From positions 4,836,001 through 4,900,000 of the forward strand of contig JAPNXP010000011.1 in NCBI GenBank assembly GCA_028753945.1: DNA of 64,000 nt. The letters are read 5' to 3'. Each line of letters starts with the position of its first letter. Positions within the stretch are counted from its first letter, which is position 1. Below the pieces are notes generated by a model. It ran no database searches, was not told where the DNA came from, and saw only the letters and a program-made list of their open reading frames with translations. Source of the DNA: Hexactinellida sp. DTS-2022 (Eukaryota > Porifera > Hexactinellida). This document shows positions 1-11,700 of this stretch, piece after piece. Both the position numbers and the translations under genes were made by a program.

Positions 1-143
1 TTAGTAGGAACACCAGGGGACCGTCAAAATGTGTTCGTCTTATCCGGAATTCGTATTAGCCAATACCATTTGTAGTAAAAAGGCTTTGAAGGGGACTGAA
101 TAGTGTTCGACTTAACTGTGTTCGTACTAACGAGGTTCTACTG
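1..143. mobile_element. pogo-type MITE, family A, left end outside window
   Basis: The right end reads as the inverse of CAGTAGAACCTCGTTA and is followed by TA. The left end is cut by the window start. The interior has the paired 'cgtattaac / gttcgtacta' motifs shared with the other family A copies. Confidence 0.7.
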
Positions 144-427
144 TATATACTTAGTCCGGTTTAATGCTTAGTGATACGTGTTAATAAATATGTCGGATAA
201 GGACATATTATAACGGTCCATTTGTGTCCCTATTAACGAGGAAACTATTTATTTGGCTTTGCATTGAAAAGGAAAACAAACAAGTAAACAAATAGAGTAT
301 GCTTTAATTTGTTTTATATATCATGGGGTGAAAGTTGTTTTTAGTTGACACTTAAAATTCGCCTTTTATACCAGTTTTTGATATAAAATATTCGCTGACT
401 AATTAATTAACAATCTCCGTTAATAAA

Positions 428-1327
428 TTAGTTAGAATTCCAATTGCCTATAAGGTTGCTATGTACTACCTTATTAGGATTCTGTTCCATGCTGTGTTTG
501 GATCTGGAGGAAGTAGGCTTATCGGTTGGTTCCGGTTTGGTGTGAGATGATGTCGGTTTTAGTTTCAGATTGTCCTGATGTGCAGAAGAACTTGAATTCC
601 CAATCTTGACTTGGTATCTAGGTTTCGAAAGTGGTGGGTTGGAATGTGGTCTGGAGCGAAGTCTGCGATCAGATTTGAAATCAAAAAGGCGGGATTTCTT
701 CTGCGGTAACTATACAAATTGGAACCAATAAAATATGCATATTTTATAAAAAATATAAAAATTATATCTCAAAAGTAAATAATTTCAAAAAAAAAGTTTA
801 TTTATTACTACCTTTTCTATAAAAAATACTTCCAAAAGTTCTATTATTAGTACCTTTTCCCTTTTGAGTATATTGGAACTGGAACTAGAAGGTGTGAGTA
901 ACGAAATTGATCTGTTGCACAATGTCGTTAGTTCCGATTCGGATTCCGAGCTAGAATCAGTATAGGCGCGGATTCGCTTTTGAATTGGAACCTTGATAGT
1001 TTCAGTTCGGGTAGTTGGTTCCGATTCCTCACTTGAGGTTGTTGAATTGGAACTAACTTGATTGAAGCGGGGCGAAGAACGATTGCCTTTTGGCTTACTT
1101 TGCAAGTTGTGTATGTTTCGCCTGGGTCTGACTATAACGGAACTAAGATGACCTTTAGTTCCAGTTGTTGGCAGGGAAAGTTTGTTGCAAATTTCAGATA
1201 TTTTTTTGTGGTTTTTCGCCGAATCCAAGCGTTTCAAATTGGTATTTTTTGATTTTGAAGAATTTAGAAAAGTAGACAGAATTTTCAAGTTATTATCACT
1301 TCTCTTTTTGGCAGGAGTTTTGTCCAT
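428..1327 (-). CDS. Two-exon gene for a basic, Ser-rich protein of unknown function
   Basis: Exon 1 is 1327-854 and exon 2 is 700-428 (minus strand), joined by a GTACTA...TTACCGCAG intron of 153 bases. Both boundaries fall between codons and the joined frame stays open to a TAA at 428-430, giving about 248 residues. A second in-phase donor lies 42 bases downstream (exon 1 ending at 812) and would add 14 residues, so alternative 5' splice sites are possible. The protein is rich in Lys, Arg and Ser, with an acidic Ser-Glu run (SSSESESE) near residues 125-132 and basic flanks. It has no membrane segment or enzyme motif. The composition suggests a disordered, possibly nuclear protein; I recognise no family. 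The gene model is fairly secure, the function is not. Confidence 0.6.
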
Positions 1328-1435
1328 ATCCTAATCAATCAGCTCCATACGGCTAAGGTGTTAAAACGACACAATTAAGCGGCCACATATAAAGTGGTTT
1401 CAAACATAAACCATGTGACAGTGGCATAATGATTA

Positions 1436-1604
1436 CAGTAGAACCTCGTTAGTAGGAACACCAACGGATGGCAAAATGTGTTCGCTTTATCCGGAGTTCG
1501 TATTAACCGGAGTAAGACCCATTGAATAGCCATTGTAGGGACCTGTTTGTTCGTCTTATCCGGAAATACGTATTAACCGTGTTCGTACTAACGAGGTTCT
1601 ACTA
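1436..1604. mobile_element. pogo-type MITE, family A
   Basis: It starts CAGTAGAACCTCGTTAGT and ends with the inverse (gaggttctacta), flanked by TA. The interior contains paired 'cggagttcgtattaacc' and 'gttcgtcttatcc' motifs. Confidence 0.75.
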
Positions 1605-1727
1605 TATGTCACATTTAGTAAGTTTATAATTGATTGTTAGTCATTCAAGAAATTCGGTAGATAACAAATAATAACCACATGGCCATATGTAGACACATAT
1701 TTTAAGAATTCCACAACAACAAGCAAT

Positions 1728-1857
1728 ATAGTCAGGATCTTATTATGGACATTCAAGGGACCAAAAATTGTGTTCATAATAGAGAGACTTCATAATAAGC
1801 GAAATAATATGAACACAATTTTTGGTCCCTTGAATGTTCATAATAAGAACCTGACTG
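1728..1857. mobile_element. Fold-back (near-perfect palindrome) copy of family D element
   Basis: The left half (gtcaggatcttattat...) is followed almost at once by its own inverse complement, ending cctgactgta. The copy is about 130 bases, against about 180 for other family D copies. The normal centre is missing and one arm appears twice, so the transcript would form one long hairpin. Confidence 0.75.
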
Positions 1858-2212
1858 TATTTATGCGAGTAATTTGAAAACTTATACACTAATCAATTTA
1901 TACGCTATGTAATTAGGCGGTCTCATTTCGAACCTGGGCATAGGGTCGATGGGTACATTATATAAACACCTAAGGTATATGTATAAATAGTATCAAATAA
2001 AATACTTTTTGAAAACATTTATACTAGGAATTTGGAAAAAAATAGATTTGAGCTGTATTTATAAGGTCGTTATGCCTATTGGCATTATGGCGCAAAAAAT
2101 AGACAAATCAAATTAGAGAATTATTTGAGAAAAGACAACATTAGTAAGACTATTACAAATTATATTGTGTCGTGTAACACAAACAAACAAACTTATTGAT
2201 AGAGTATAGGTT

Positions 2213-2382
2213 GTGAACACCAGGGGACAGTATAGTAGACTCTCGTTAGTAAAACGAATTTCCGATTAATAAGTACTTATTCCAGTTCCCTTCAAAGGCT
2301 ATAATATTTAGTGACACCTGTTAATATGAATGTCGGATAAAGGAACATATTTCGACGGTCCCCTGGTGTCCCAACTAACCAA
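2213..2382. mobile_element. Degenerate family B MITE
   Basis: Contains a 'tagtagactctcgttagt' left end and 'ggtcccctggtgtccc' near the right end. The right terminal bases are lost. It lies immediately 5' of a family D copy. Confidence 0.55.
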
Positions 2383-2416
2383 ACAAATGAGAGTAAATAA
2401 TATTTTAGAGGAATTA

Positions 2417-2592
2417 CAGTCCGGTTCTTATTATGAACATTCAAGGGACAAAAAATGTAAAATTGTGTTCATAATGGAGAGACTTCATAATAAACTAACT
2501 CAACTTAATACAAACCCAAAGTAAGTTATTAAATTGGGACCATAGGGCTTGTTCATAATAAAAAGATGTTCACAATAAGCAGACCTTGACTG
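2417..2592. mobile_element. pogo-type MITE, family D
   Basis: Begins CAGTCCGGTTCTTATTATG and ends cagaccttgactg between TA dinucleotides. Internal 'ttcaagggac' and 'gggaccatagggcttg' blocks match other family D copies. It creates the spurious open frame at 2330-2524. Confidence 0.75.
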
Positions 2593-2635
2593 TAAATGGT
2601 CAAAACAGAGTGATACACTTTTGGAAAATATTTGT

Positions 2636-2794
2636 GGCCATTCAAACGTTACGAAACACATTAATTCCGAAAATTATACACACCCCTCCCTATGTCACGC
2701 TTTTATGACCTGTTTGTAATACAACAAGGATGATCTGTCACACATTGGTTAATTAATCCCCCTTGGAAGCGTTACGTAACGTTTGTATAGGCCC
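2636..2794. mobile_element. Family I inverted-repeat element (ACGTTACGTAACG type)
   Basis: Starts ggccattcaaacgttacg and ends cgttacgtaacgtttgtataggccc. It is an inverted copy of the element at 2866-3026, sharing the 'ccctatgtcacgcttttatg' and 'ggttaattaatccccctt' blocks. Confidence 0.65.
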
Positions 2795-2849
2795 TTTCTA
2801 AAAGTTTCTTAAAAATAATAGATTTATTATGACAGAAATAATATAATTA

Positions 2850-3170
2850 CAGTGTACTCTCGTTAAGGGGTCTGTCCAAACGTTACGTAACGCTTCCAAG
2901 GGGGATTAATTAACCAATGTGTGACAGACCATCCTTGTTGTAATACAAACAGGTCATAAAAGCGTGACATAGGGAGGGGGGTATAATTTTGTATAATTTT
3001 GCGTTACGTAACGTTTGAATGGCCCCTTAGTAGGGACACCAGGGGACCGTCCGCGGCGAATATGTTCCTTTATCCGGCATTACTATTAACAGGTGTCACT
3101 AAATATTAAAGGCTTTGAAGGGAACTTGAATTAAATCGTATAACCGTATTCTAATAAGGAGAGTCTACTG
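2850..3170. mobile_element. Family B MITE split by a nested family I element
   Basis: The outer element starts CAGTGTACTCTCGTTA and ends gagagtctactg before TA. Its two parts (2850-2865 and 3027-3170) are separated by a family I element at 2866-3026. Confidence 0.7.
2866..3026. mobile_element. Family I element nested in a family B MITE
   Basis: Contains ccaaacgttacgtaacgc near the left end and gttacgtaacgtttgaatgg near the right. It is flanked by a TTA duplication (2863-2865 and 3027-3029) inside the family B copy, so it inserted after that element. Confidence 0.65.
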
Positions 3171-3747
3171 TATGCATTTCTCCCATTTAGAAGTTGAGAA
3201 AAGTATTATTGTTATTTTAAAAGATAGAAATATACATCAAATTCATCAATCGTTCCATTGTCCCGTAATAACTTGTTAAATGAGTCTAAACACCATGAGG
3301 CGTTGATGACATGTCGAAAAAATCCCAAATTGTAGCCTGTGCCGAAAGTATTTGTCTTTGGGAGGCACTACTAGTTACCAAACCACCAAAGGGAAATGCG
3401 TTGGCACAGGCTGGTTTGTATAATGGTTGTTTATTATAACAAAGTACACCAAAAGGAAAATAAACAAATATTTATATTTTTATGAACTCGAAACATTTCG
3501 ATAAATTGGCTTCGCACCTTATTTAGCTCTGAAGCAATTAATTAGGAATAGTGTATAAATAAAACCGTATTTAATAATACGAAGTAAACAAGGATTCAAA
3601 GCCATTCAATTGAAAAACATTCAAGAATAGAATAATGTAAGTATAAATTTATAATATTTAGATAGTTTGTGTCCATGGTTGTTTTAAGATATATATGGTA
3701 CATTAATATGAACATAATTTTATTATGAACAAGCACTATGGTTTATT

Positions 3748-3935
3748 CAGGGCCGAATTAAGGTCTTCGTAGGCCCTAGGCACTTTGAGGATACCAGGCA
3801 GCAATTAGGCCCCAAATTTCGTTCGTAGTTCCCAAATTTTTCGTTCGTAGGCCCCAAAATATCTTTCGTAATTCCCAAAATTTTCGTAGGCCCTAGGCAC
3901 AGTGCCTACTGTGCCTATTGGATAATCCGGCCCTG
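3748..3935. mobile_element. hAT-type MITE with 8-bp target duplication
   Basis: The ends are CAGGGCCGAATTA and TAATCCGGCCCTG, inverse complements with one mismatch. The element is flanked on both sides by the 8-base direct repeat GGTTTATT (3740-3747 and 3936-3943). Eight-base duplications and CAGGG-type ends are typical of the hAT superfamily. The interior contains repeated 'cgttcgtag' and 'aggccc' motifs. Confidence 0.8.
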
Positions 3936-4651
3936 GGTTTATTATGTTATTAGGCCATAAATATTTCAAAAATATGTTGTTGTTTTTAAACTCTTGTCTT
4001 ATCTATGGTCCAGTTATACAATTCACTATTTCAACTTTGTTATAAATGGATAAGACTTGAATCACTCTTATTCATGGTCAAATCGAAATTATATAATTTG
4101 TCAACACACTACTGATAAAATATTTACAAACTATATTTGTATTGAAATTTAACTGATTAATATACAACCACTTATAATATTCAAAACTGAGATATAATCA
4201 ACCGATCTCTAAGTGGGATTAAATTAGCAAAATGGTGTTAAAATATTTTCATAAAGAAATCAAAACAGTCGATTTTCACAAGTGGTTTGTTGTGGTCTAA
4301 TCAAACCAACAAATGTTAAAAGTAAACAAATGCAAAATAGCACATATGCATACATGAATAATTAACGAATATTCTAACAAAAGGCAGGTGTGTGTTTATG
4401 AAAGAATTTCGATTTCAAACTATGTCTGCGTTTTAAATGGTTGGTTAAGATTAATCGCACCACAATTATATTTCATGGGGATTTTTTACTGTTTGAATTT
4501 TGTGGGAATTTAATGAGAAAGTATTCGTCACTGGAACTATACACATTCCTTGCGTAACCATGGGAATTATTTGGTTCCATTATAGGAATACTCTTTTGTA
4601 AAAATGTAACTTATGGTTGCAATTAACTGATCTTATAAAATGTGTTTTAGG

Positions 4652-4905
4652 CCAGATTGTTGTTTTTCTAAGTATATCACGAGACATATTTAGTTGCATT
4701 ATTGAGGGAATTTTGACTCAATTTAGGTTCCAATCTTTTATTTTCCAAATATTCTAAATTATATTATAACATTTATGGCCAATTTGTTGTTTTTCAAAAG
4801 TCTCTTATGGGACACATATTTTGTTCCATTATTGAGGGAAATTTGACTCAATTTAGGTTCCAATTTTGTATTTTCCAGAATGTTCCAAATTATATTATAA
4901 CAATC
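4652..4905. repeat. Diverged tandem duplication, about 130 bp unit, two copies
   Basis: Each copy contains a gccagattgttgtttttc-like start, 'ttattgagggaa', 'tgactcaatttaggttccaat' and 'aaattatattataaca'. The second copy creates the 4759-4941 minus-strand open frame, which I do not call a gene. Confidence 0.65.
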
Positions 4906-5695
4906 TGCTCCATATAACAGCTTTAAAATGATATTTCCCACATAATTAATACAGATTGCTCAGCCAATAAGATTCCACAGAAAGGAGGGCTTAAAATATC
5001 AATTACATAATTAAAATTACTGATATATGATACCTACAAATTCTAGCCAATCGAATCCCTTGGTGCAATGGCACAGTATAAGTTGTAACCGCGTATCCAA
5101 TCAGATTGCAGGCTTCTGTGTGATAAGCAGGTGGTGTTTGTCCAGATATTGTGGGTGACACTTTTAAAATAAAATTTGAAATCATTTCTAGATTAAGTTT
5201 CACAATCTGCCACATTTATTTCTGTATTGTATCGTATTTATGAGGCTAGTTGTATTTGTGATCTGTTTTTTGATTTTATATTTGTATCGAAAACTTTAAC
5301 GGTTATACGCTAAAATCACTATTTTATTTCAATCAATTGAACATAATTGTATAATAACCATATAAATTTATCTTATGACTATAAAATTTAATTTTGCTAA
5401 GTATTTTGTTCAAGTAGGTGAACACAAATTTGCATAATTTATGAATTAAAAATGCAAGATTTTATAGAACAATGTAAATTACATCAATTGAATTTAAATA
5501 TAAATTTAATTGCAAATTGGCTTCAACCAATTGAGATGAGATTAAATTTAAAGTAAATTTTGCTTAATTTGAACTAACTACTTGAGCTTAAATGTAATTT
5601 AAATTTTGTTCAATTTACCATCCATGAGTTTAATTCAAATAAACAAACAACAATAAAAACAAAAACAATAACAACAATAAATAGCATATTACTAA

Positions 5696-6868
5696 CTATA
5701 ATGAGTTTCCTGAATTGCTTTCCATTGGTTCACAAATATTATTGCAAATTAAAGACGTTGTACTTTGTGGACTTTGTAATGGCGAATTTTGCGCATAATC
5801 GAGTGGAGAAATACAAGGATTTGATTGGCGTGTTTCGTTGTGAGAATTTCTACAGTTTTGCATTTCGTGCAGCGAAAGTGGAGTAACACCTTTCAAACGT
5901 CTGTCCTTCTGTCTGCGATTGCAAAACCAAACTCGTACGACTTCCTTTTCTAAGTTGAGTTGCATTGAAATATCTGTTATTTCCAAAGCAGACGGTTTTG
6001 GCTGATATCTGTATTGGCCCTCTAGGTGCATTCGGGACCGTGATGATAGCGAAGTTCGTTTTTTCCGGCGTTTAATTTCATGCTTTTCACTTGCAAAACT
6101 GTTGTTTTTTCGCGAATCAACTTCGTTGAGCCAATGGAGTAGAATTGGACGCAATTTACACATATTTCTGAATGACAGTTGCATGGCTTCAAAACGACAA
6201 ATGGTAGTTTGGCTGAAAGCATTTCCATAAAGTTTCCCGAGCTCGTTACCGACATCCGCCTGTGTAAAACCGAAACTTATTCGTTTTTGTTTAAACTCTT
6301 TTGCAAAACTCTCCATTTCAGGTTGAGTTGGCTCTTTAAGGTCATTTGGTACATCAATTCCTTGGGCTTTATGGGTCTTTTTGGGTCGCTTTATCGATTT
6401 GGACATTATATCGGCTTGCGTGCGCGAATATTGTATGTCACTCATTGCTTTAAGGTTATTCTGTGTTGTAGTTAGTTGTTGGTAATCCCCTCTGTTTGGA
6501 AATATATTGAAATGTGTTTGCTGTTGAATTCCGTTCGGTATTCCATAGTTTGGCCAAGTTGGCTGCAAAAACGGGCTTTTATAAGGTGTTGCAGCTTGAT
6601 ACATGATAGAACCATTTTGCGTATCCGGGAAAGTAGGGAAAACGGTTGGTTTTGGATTTATTGCTATGAATCCTTGTTGCGAACTTAAGGGAGATTGTTG
6701 AGTGGTTAAATATCCACTTGTATTGTTATCCACTTCCGAAAGTGTTGTGTTCGCGACACAATTAAGTGGCTGTATCCATGGGGAAGATTGTGTCGAAGTG
6801 GCTGTAAAGTTGTAGGTGTTAGGTGGCAACTGCATTTGTGATTGGAATGTATATTGAGAAGATCTCAT
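5696..6868 (-). CDS. POU-domain homeobox transcription factor (intronless)
   Basis: A 390-residue sequence-specific DNA-binding protein, expected in the nucleus. Residues 1-165 are a Gln/Ser/Thr/Pro-rich region of the kind seen in activation domains. The POU-specific domain spans about 178-252 and carries FTQADVG, LYGNAFSQTTICRFEA and the LSFRNMCKL helix. A linker is followed by the POU homeodomain at about 266-325, starting KRRKKRTS and containing KPSALEIT and the recognition helix EVVRVWFCNRRQK with the POU-typical Cys. Both domains look complete. The closest fit by eye is class III (Brn/Oct-6-like), from the ADVG...LYGN block and homeodomain start; class I is the alternative. Class III genes are intronless in mammals, as this one is. 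Sequences 5' and 3' are long and gene-free, as is common around developmental regulators. Confidence 0.93.
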   Translation of the reverse strand: MRSSQYTFQSQMQLPPNTYNFTATSTQSSPWIQPLNCVANTTLSEVDNNTSGYLTTQQSPLSSQQGFIAINPKPTVFPTFPDTQNGSIMYQAATPYKSPFLQPTWPNYGIPNGIQQQTHFNIFPNRGDYQQLTTTQNNLKAMSDIQYSRTQADIMSKSIKRPKKTHKAQGIDVPNDLKEPTQPEMESFAKEFKQKRISFGFTQADVGNELGKLYGNAFSQTTICRFEAMQLSFRNMCKLRPILLHWLNEVDSRKNNSFASEKHEIKRRKKRTSLSSRSRMHLEGQYRYQPKPSALEITDISMQLNLEKEVVRVWFCNRRQKDRRLKGVTPLSLHEMQNCRNSHNETRQSNPCISPLDYAQNSPLQSPQSTTSLICNNICEPMESNSGNSL

Positions 6869-6905
6869 TTTGTTGTAGGAGTAATTACAGTAAGTTAGTT
6901 CTGTT

Positions 6906-6915
6906 CTTATTTATA
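6906..6915 (-). promoter_or_regulatory. TATA box of the POU gene
   Basis: TATAAATAAG on the minus strand, 38-47 bases before the POU start codon, leaving room for a very short 5' leader. Intronless genes elsewhere in the window show the same arrangement. Confidence 0.4.
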
Positions 6916-9900
6916 CTAGTGGTCCACTGGTTTGAATATCGACTGGTTGTATTGCTATGTTAAGGAATGGAAAGTGATTGGTTAGATATCAAGGTGTGAA
7001 AAATTGTAAGTTTGTGTTATTTTTGAATTTGACTGATTTTTATGTTTTTAGGAATTAGTAAGTAAATGAAATATTTATTTTGTAAATAAATGTTATGGAG
7101 CAAGTTCATATCTTTTTGTTGTTTACCTAATGTTGTTATTTTGTTTGTTTATTTGTTTGTTTACCACTTATAAGTATATTATTTGTATACTCATCAAATT
7201 ATTAGTGGCAATAAAATTCAAAAAAATTCAAAAATAGATTTATGCGAAATAGAATCTCTAACTGTCGATTTAATTGGCCAATTAAAATTGAATAATTAAC
7301 CAAACAAATTCGAATAATCTGAATTTAAATACCGAACATTAACCAATTAGATAACAACATTTTGAAACTTGTAAATAAATAAATTAGTGTAAACAACAAA
7401 CCTTTCAAAAATTATTCAAATTCCAATTTTCTATTTCTTTGATGATATTGATTATTTATAATTATATTGCCACATATTCATAATTGAACTGTTTAAGATC
7501 TTGACACAATCTTACAGTATTTGAAGGCCTATGGAATCAAAATGGTTTCTTATTTGCATAATTTGTTTAGAAACGAACCAAGTTTGACTTTTAATTGAAA
7601 TTTATAATTTATTGGAAAATATTGAGATTAACATAAGTGAAAAACTTTGATTTGAAAACTTTGTAAAACTTGTCTGTAAATTTTGTGCTTGTAATAAATT
7701 ATTGTAAACAATAACATTATATATATGTTCAAGTTTTAAAGAATTTAAATAATTTGATAGTTAATTAATTCCGATTTTCATTTAATTATCTAAATTAATC
7801 AATAAATAAATAAATATTTTAAATAATATACATCTGTTAAAATAATTATATTTTTAGTAACTCTTTTATAAGAAAACTATTCAAAGCAATTTTGGAATCA
7901 AATTATTGGAGTTTAACAGACTAATTTATAATAATATTATTCAACCAACCATTTATCATAATTTAATTATACACTTAATAATATACATTTAATTTCATCT
8001 ATTTTATAAATTTGTTTATTTTATCAAGTATACAGGAACATTTGTGCTTAAAAATTGGAAAATCGGATTATGACTACAAATATAATGATATAGGAACAGA
8101 AATTTGGAGATAAAATTTGAATGTAGTATCTATGAAAGTTATTATGCTAAACTTGTTAAATTCACATAAATTAAAGGTTAAAATACAAATTTCAATTAAT
8201 TATCGGTTTAATCATGTGTTATCCCACTTTAAAATATTCAAAAATCATTGAATTTTAAACAGGCCAATTATGCCTATTATTATTGATGCTATTAAAACGA
8301 CATCGGTGATTGCTTAAGTGGGTTAATATTGTAATTTTCAGTTGAGAAATAAATGTATACTTCCTATGAAACACCTGACTATGCCACCTTTTTTGCATAA
8401 ATTGAACTGTTGAATAACAGAAAATAAGTTTGTAATATGTAAAATGTTAGTTCTTAGGTTGACAAATTCTGTCAAATTGTATTTTTAAGCTAGTATACAT
8501 GTAGTTTCTTGTAATTTTATAAAGTCAGTCAACAATTTGAAAATCAATAGGAAATAAACATGCCACTTGTGCCACTCATTATGTCCAGAAATTTATTTAT
8601 TGGTAAATATTCTTATTTATTTATTTATTCCTTTTCAAGAGTTTATATGATTAAAATACTTGAAATTGATTGGTCATTAGTTGTCCACAATTTCATATTA
8701 TTGTTTTTAGATTCAACTCATATTTCTGATTATAAATTTAAATCTTTCATATTTTTGTTAGAAAATGGATTCAAATTATGGAAAAACTTTATCTATTAAA
8801 CCAATGAAATTCTAGCTTTTAGAGGGCAGTTATTTATCAAATACTTTCAGTATCCAATAAATCTCAAGAATTATGTGGTTAGCGACGACATGGAGAAAAG
8901 GAATGTTTAAAATATTTCCACTTATTGATTATGCCCCTTACGCTTACCATTTGGTATTTCATATGTTTGGAGATGGCCCATTTTAATCCAAGGGGATTGT
9001 TTAAATCAGCACTGATTTAAGAACTATTCGTAACAATCAATGCTATACATTGTAATGCAACTACGTTTCTTTGTGAATTGAAATATAATTCCTGAATTAG
9101 CTCCAGTAAGTATTAAATGGGATTTTGTTGGAGAAATCTCAAATTATAAGGAGGGAATATTTTATAATAATATTTAAGTAAACATTTTAATTTAATTACA
9201 ACAACAATAAACAATAACAATAATAATAATAATACCGTATTATAAGCCAAATAGCATAGGAATGAGTAATTTGCAAGTTGGATTTATAAATTTGAGAATT
9301 CTTTCATATTTTATACGCTTTCTAAATACTTACATCACACACATAAATTATTATCAGGAAAATTCTATTGTGTTATATTCTTTAGAGCACAATTTTTTGT
9401 CATTAAAATAAACCCAAATTTGAACAATTGAAAATTCTAAGGATTCCCATTAGCAACTAATAGTGCATATTTTAGGTTAATTCCAATAGAATTGATAAAA
9501 TTGTACGTAAAGATTATTTAATTTAAATAATAATAACTCCTTTGTAAGACCGATACAGAGATTAAATTTATTGGATTAAAGGTCACACTTCATTGGTTCA
9601 AAAACAATTGAGGAATTTATTGGGTTGTGTATAGTGTGATTGGTCAAAATTTGTTGTGTTTTACACAGAAAAAAATCATGAATGAAACAATTATTTAGCA
9701 TTCAATAGAACTTAGTTTGCAACAAATTAAAGATGCATTTTGTTCAGTATTTAACTCAGTTCTTTAATTTTTTTCCATAACTAAATAGGTTTATTTAAAT
9801 CCGACTTGAACATATGATACTAGGACTTCCTAAAGCTATAAACTGATTGGTTGTTGGGTCACCAGACGTCTAGAAGGTAGACACAACAAAATGAGTTTTC

Positions 9901-10655
9901 CGAACTAATTCCAAAGCTTTTGATTCGTTGAGAAGCAATAAAATGGTCTACAAAGTGTGATTTTAGTATCCAGACACAATTTAATCTTTAAGGTGTATTT
10001 TTTCGACAAAATTTGCTGCTATTTAACTGCCAACAAATTTCGGAAACATTCAATTATCTACTGCTCCAATCATTATTAATTCCAACGAAAACATAGGAGT
10101 TAAGGCAGTTAGTTGAAATCAAGACGACTATTCATTGACACACAGTTGTCAATAGGTATTATCTGGAACTAAAGTGATAGCTAGTTCCTTATTAATCTAT
10201 TATCAAACTATAGAGAGCTGAATTAAACTGGCTTCTTTCGAGATTTGTATTACACCTGTTGCATTAACGGAGCTTCGCTAATACGGAATCAGATCAGACA
10301 TTTCCAATAACATGTGATTAGTATTTAATTCCAGATTGTGTGCCACTTTAGTCTGCCACTTTAGTCTGCCACTTAAGGCGACACATTTAGTAGCATTAAC
10401 ACCTGTGATTAATGAGTTACGACATAAAGTGGGACACAAAAATGAGTTATAATTTGATACATAGTAAATGACAAAATCGGATAAAAAGTGGTATTTAAAT
10501 TTTCAGAAAAAGTGGCATTAAATTTGATGCACAAAATGGGATATAAAGGAAAGTAAATTAGCATTTAAAGTGGAAATTAAAATGGCATATACACATTTAT
10601 TCTCATAACTTTATACCTGTTTACAATAAAAGAATTATTATTGACTTATATTATA

Positions 10656-10837
10656 TAGTCAGGTTCTTATTATGAACATTCAAGGGACCAAAATTGTGTT
10701 CATAATAGAAAGATTTTATAATAAGCGAACTCAACTTAATACAAACCCTATGTAAGTTGTTATATTGGGACCATAGGGCTTGTTCATAATAATTTATATT
10801 AAACAGACGAAATATTCACTATAAGCAGACCTGACTG
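10656..10837. mobile_element. pogo-type MITE, family D
   Basis: Starts tagtcaggttcttattatg, ends gcagacctgactg before TA, with the standard family D interior including gggaccatagggcttg. Confidence 0.75.
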
Positions 10838-11664
10838 TATTTATTGTTGTTGTTGTTGTTATTGTTAAATAACATATTCTACAGAAACCAAATTACACAC
10901 GATTAAAACGATGGTCAATAGTATTACTCCTCAATTTGGAAATCTTTGAAGACACAAATGGCGACACAATCACCACTTTGAAACTCTAACAGCTGTAGTT
11001 TTAGTTCCAATAAATTTTGGAAGTTTGAATGAGTGAACTCACTATAAGCGTCCGTTAATATAATGTTCCGAATTTATGCGAATTTGAATTGTATCTTTTT
11101 AGAGTCAATTATTGGCTGAATTGAATTACTAAGATTTCGAATTTAGCCATATGTTTGTGGCACTTTGTTTATGCATATTTTCACACCATTCCATTGTTGA
11201 CGCAATTTTTGAATGGCATTGATTGAATTTTAATTGGCCTAATCATTTACTTGGTAGCTATTTATTTAAATTTTAATAGCAGTCTATGAATATTCATAAA
11301 CCATTTCGTCTACCAATCAGATGCTTAGCGAAAGCACTGTGATTTAATTGGTTAGTTTAATTATGGGAACTCCCACTATTCAGGTGAATTTGATACTGGA
11401 ATCTGATTGGTGAGTTATACCATAGGAGATATACTTGGGGTTAATAATAAAATGCTACTAAATCCACGTGTTCTATTGGCTAATAGCCTGCTAATTAATT
11501 GGTCATCTTACCCGATGTAGAACATTTTTCATTAGATGATACTTGGAAATATTTCCATAAATTTGTTTGAAAACATATTCAAATAATTTTTTAATAATGC
11601 ATCCAAATTGCAATTATTTGTAGTCTTGCAGTCATTAGTTGGGAATCAAACTCATAATTTAATC

Positions 11665-11666
11665 CC

Positions 11667-11700
<34 letters not shown>
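11665..11700. repeat. (ACA)n microsatellite
   Basis: About twelve uninterrupted ACA units in intergenic DNA. Confidence 0.9.

Larger units (their letters stand above)
1328..5695. other. Gene-free region between the Ser-rich gene and the POU gene
   Basis: No convincing coding exon was found. The stretch holds family A, B, D and I inverted-repeat elements (listed separately), one hAT-like element at 3748-3935 and a tandem duplication at 4652-4905. The short open frames at 2330, 4759 and 5003 lie in element sequence or AT-rich DNA and show no protein features. The last 400 bases before the POU gene are its 3' flank. Confidence 0.6.

Noticed and set aside
8560-8799. 79-residue frame in the gene-poor region
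   Set aside because: Low-complexity hydrophobic/aromatic translation of AT-rich DNA, with no splice context, promoter or family resemblance.
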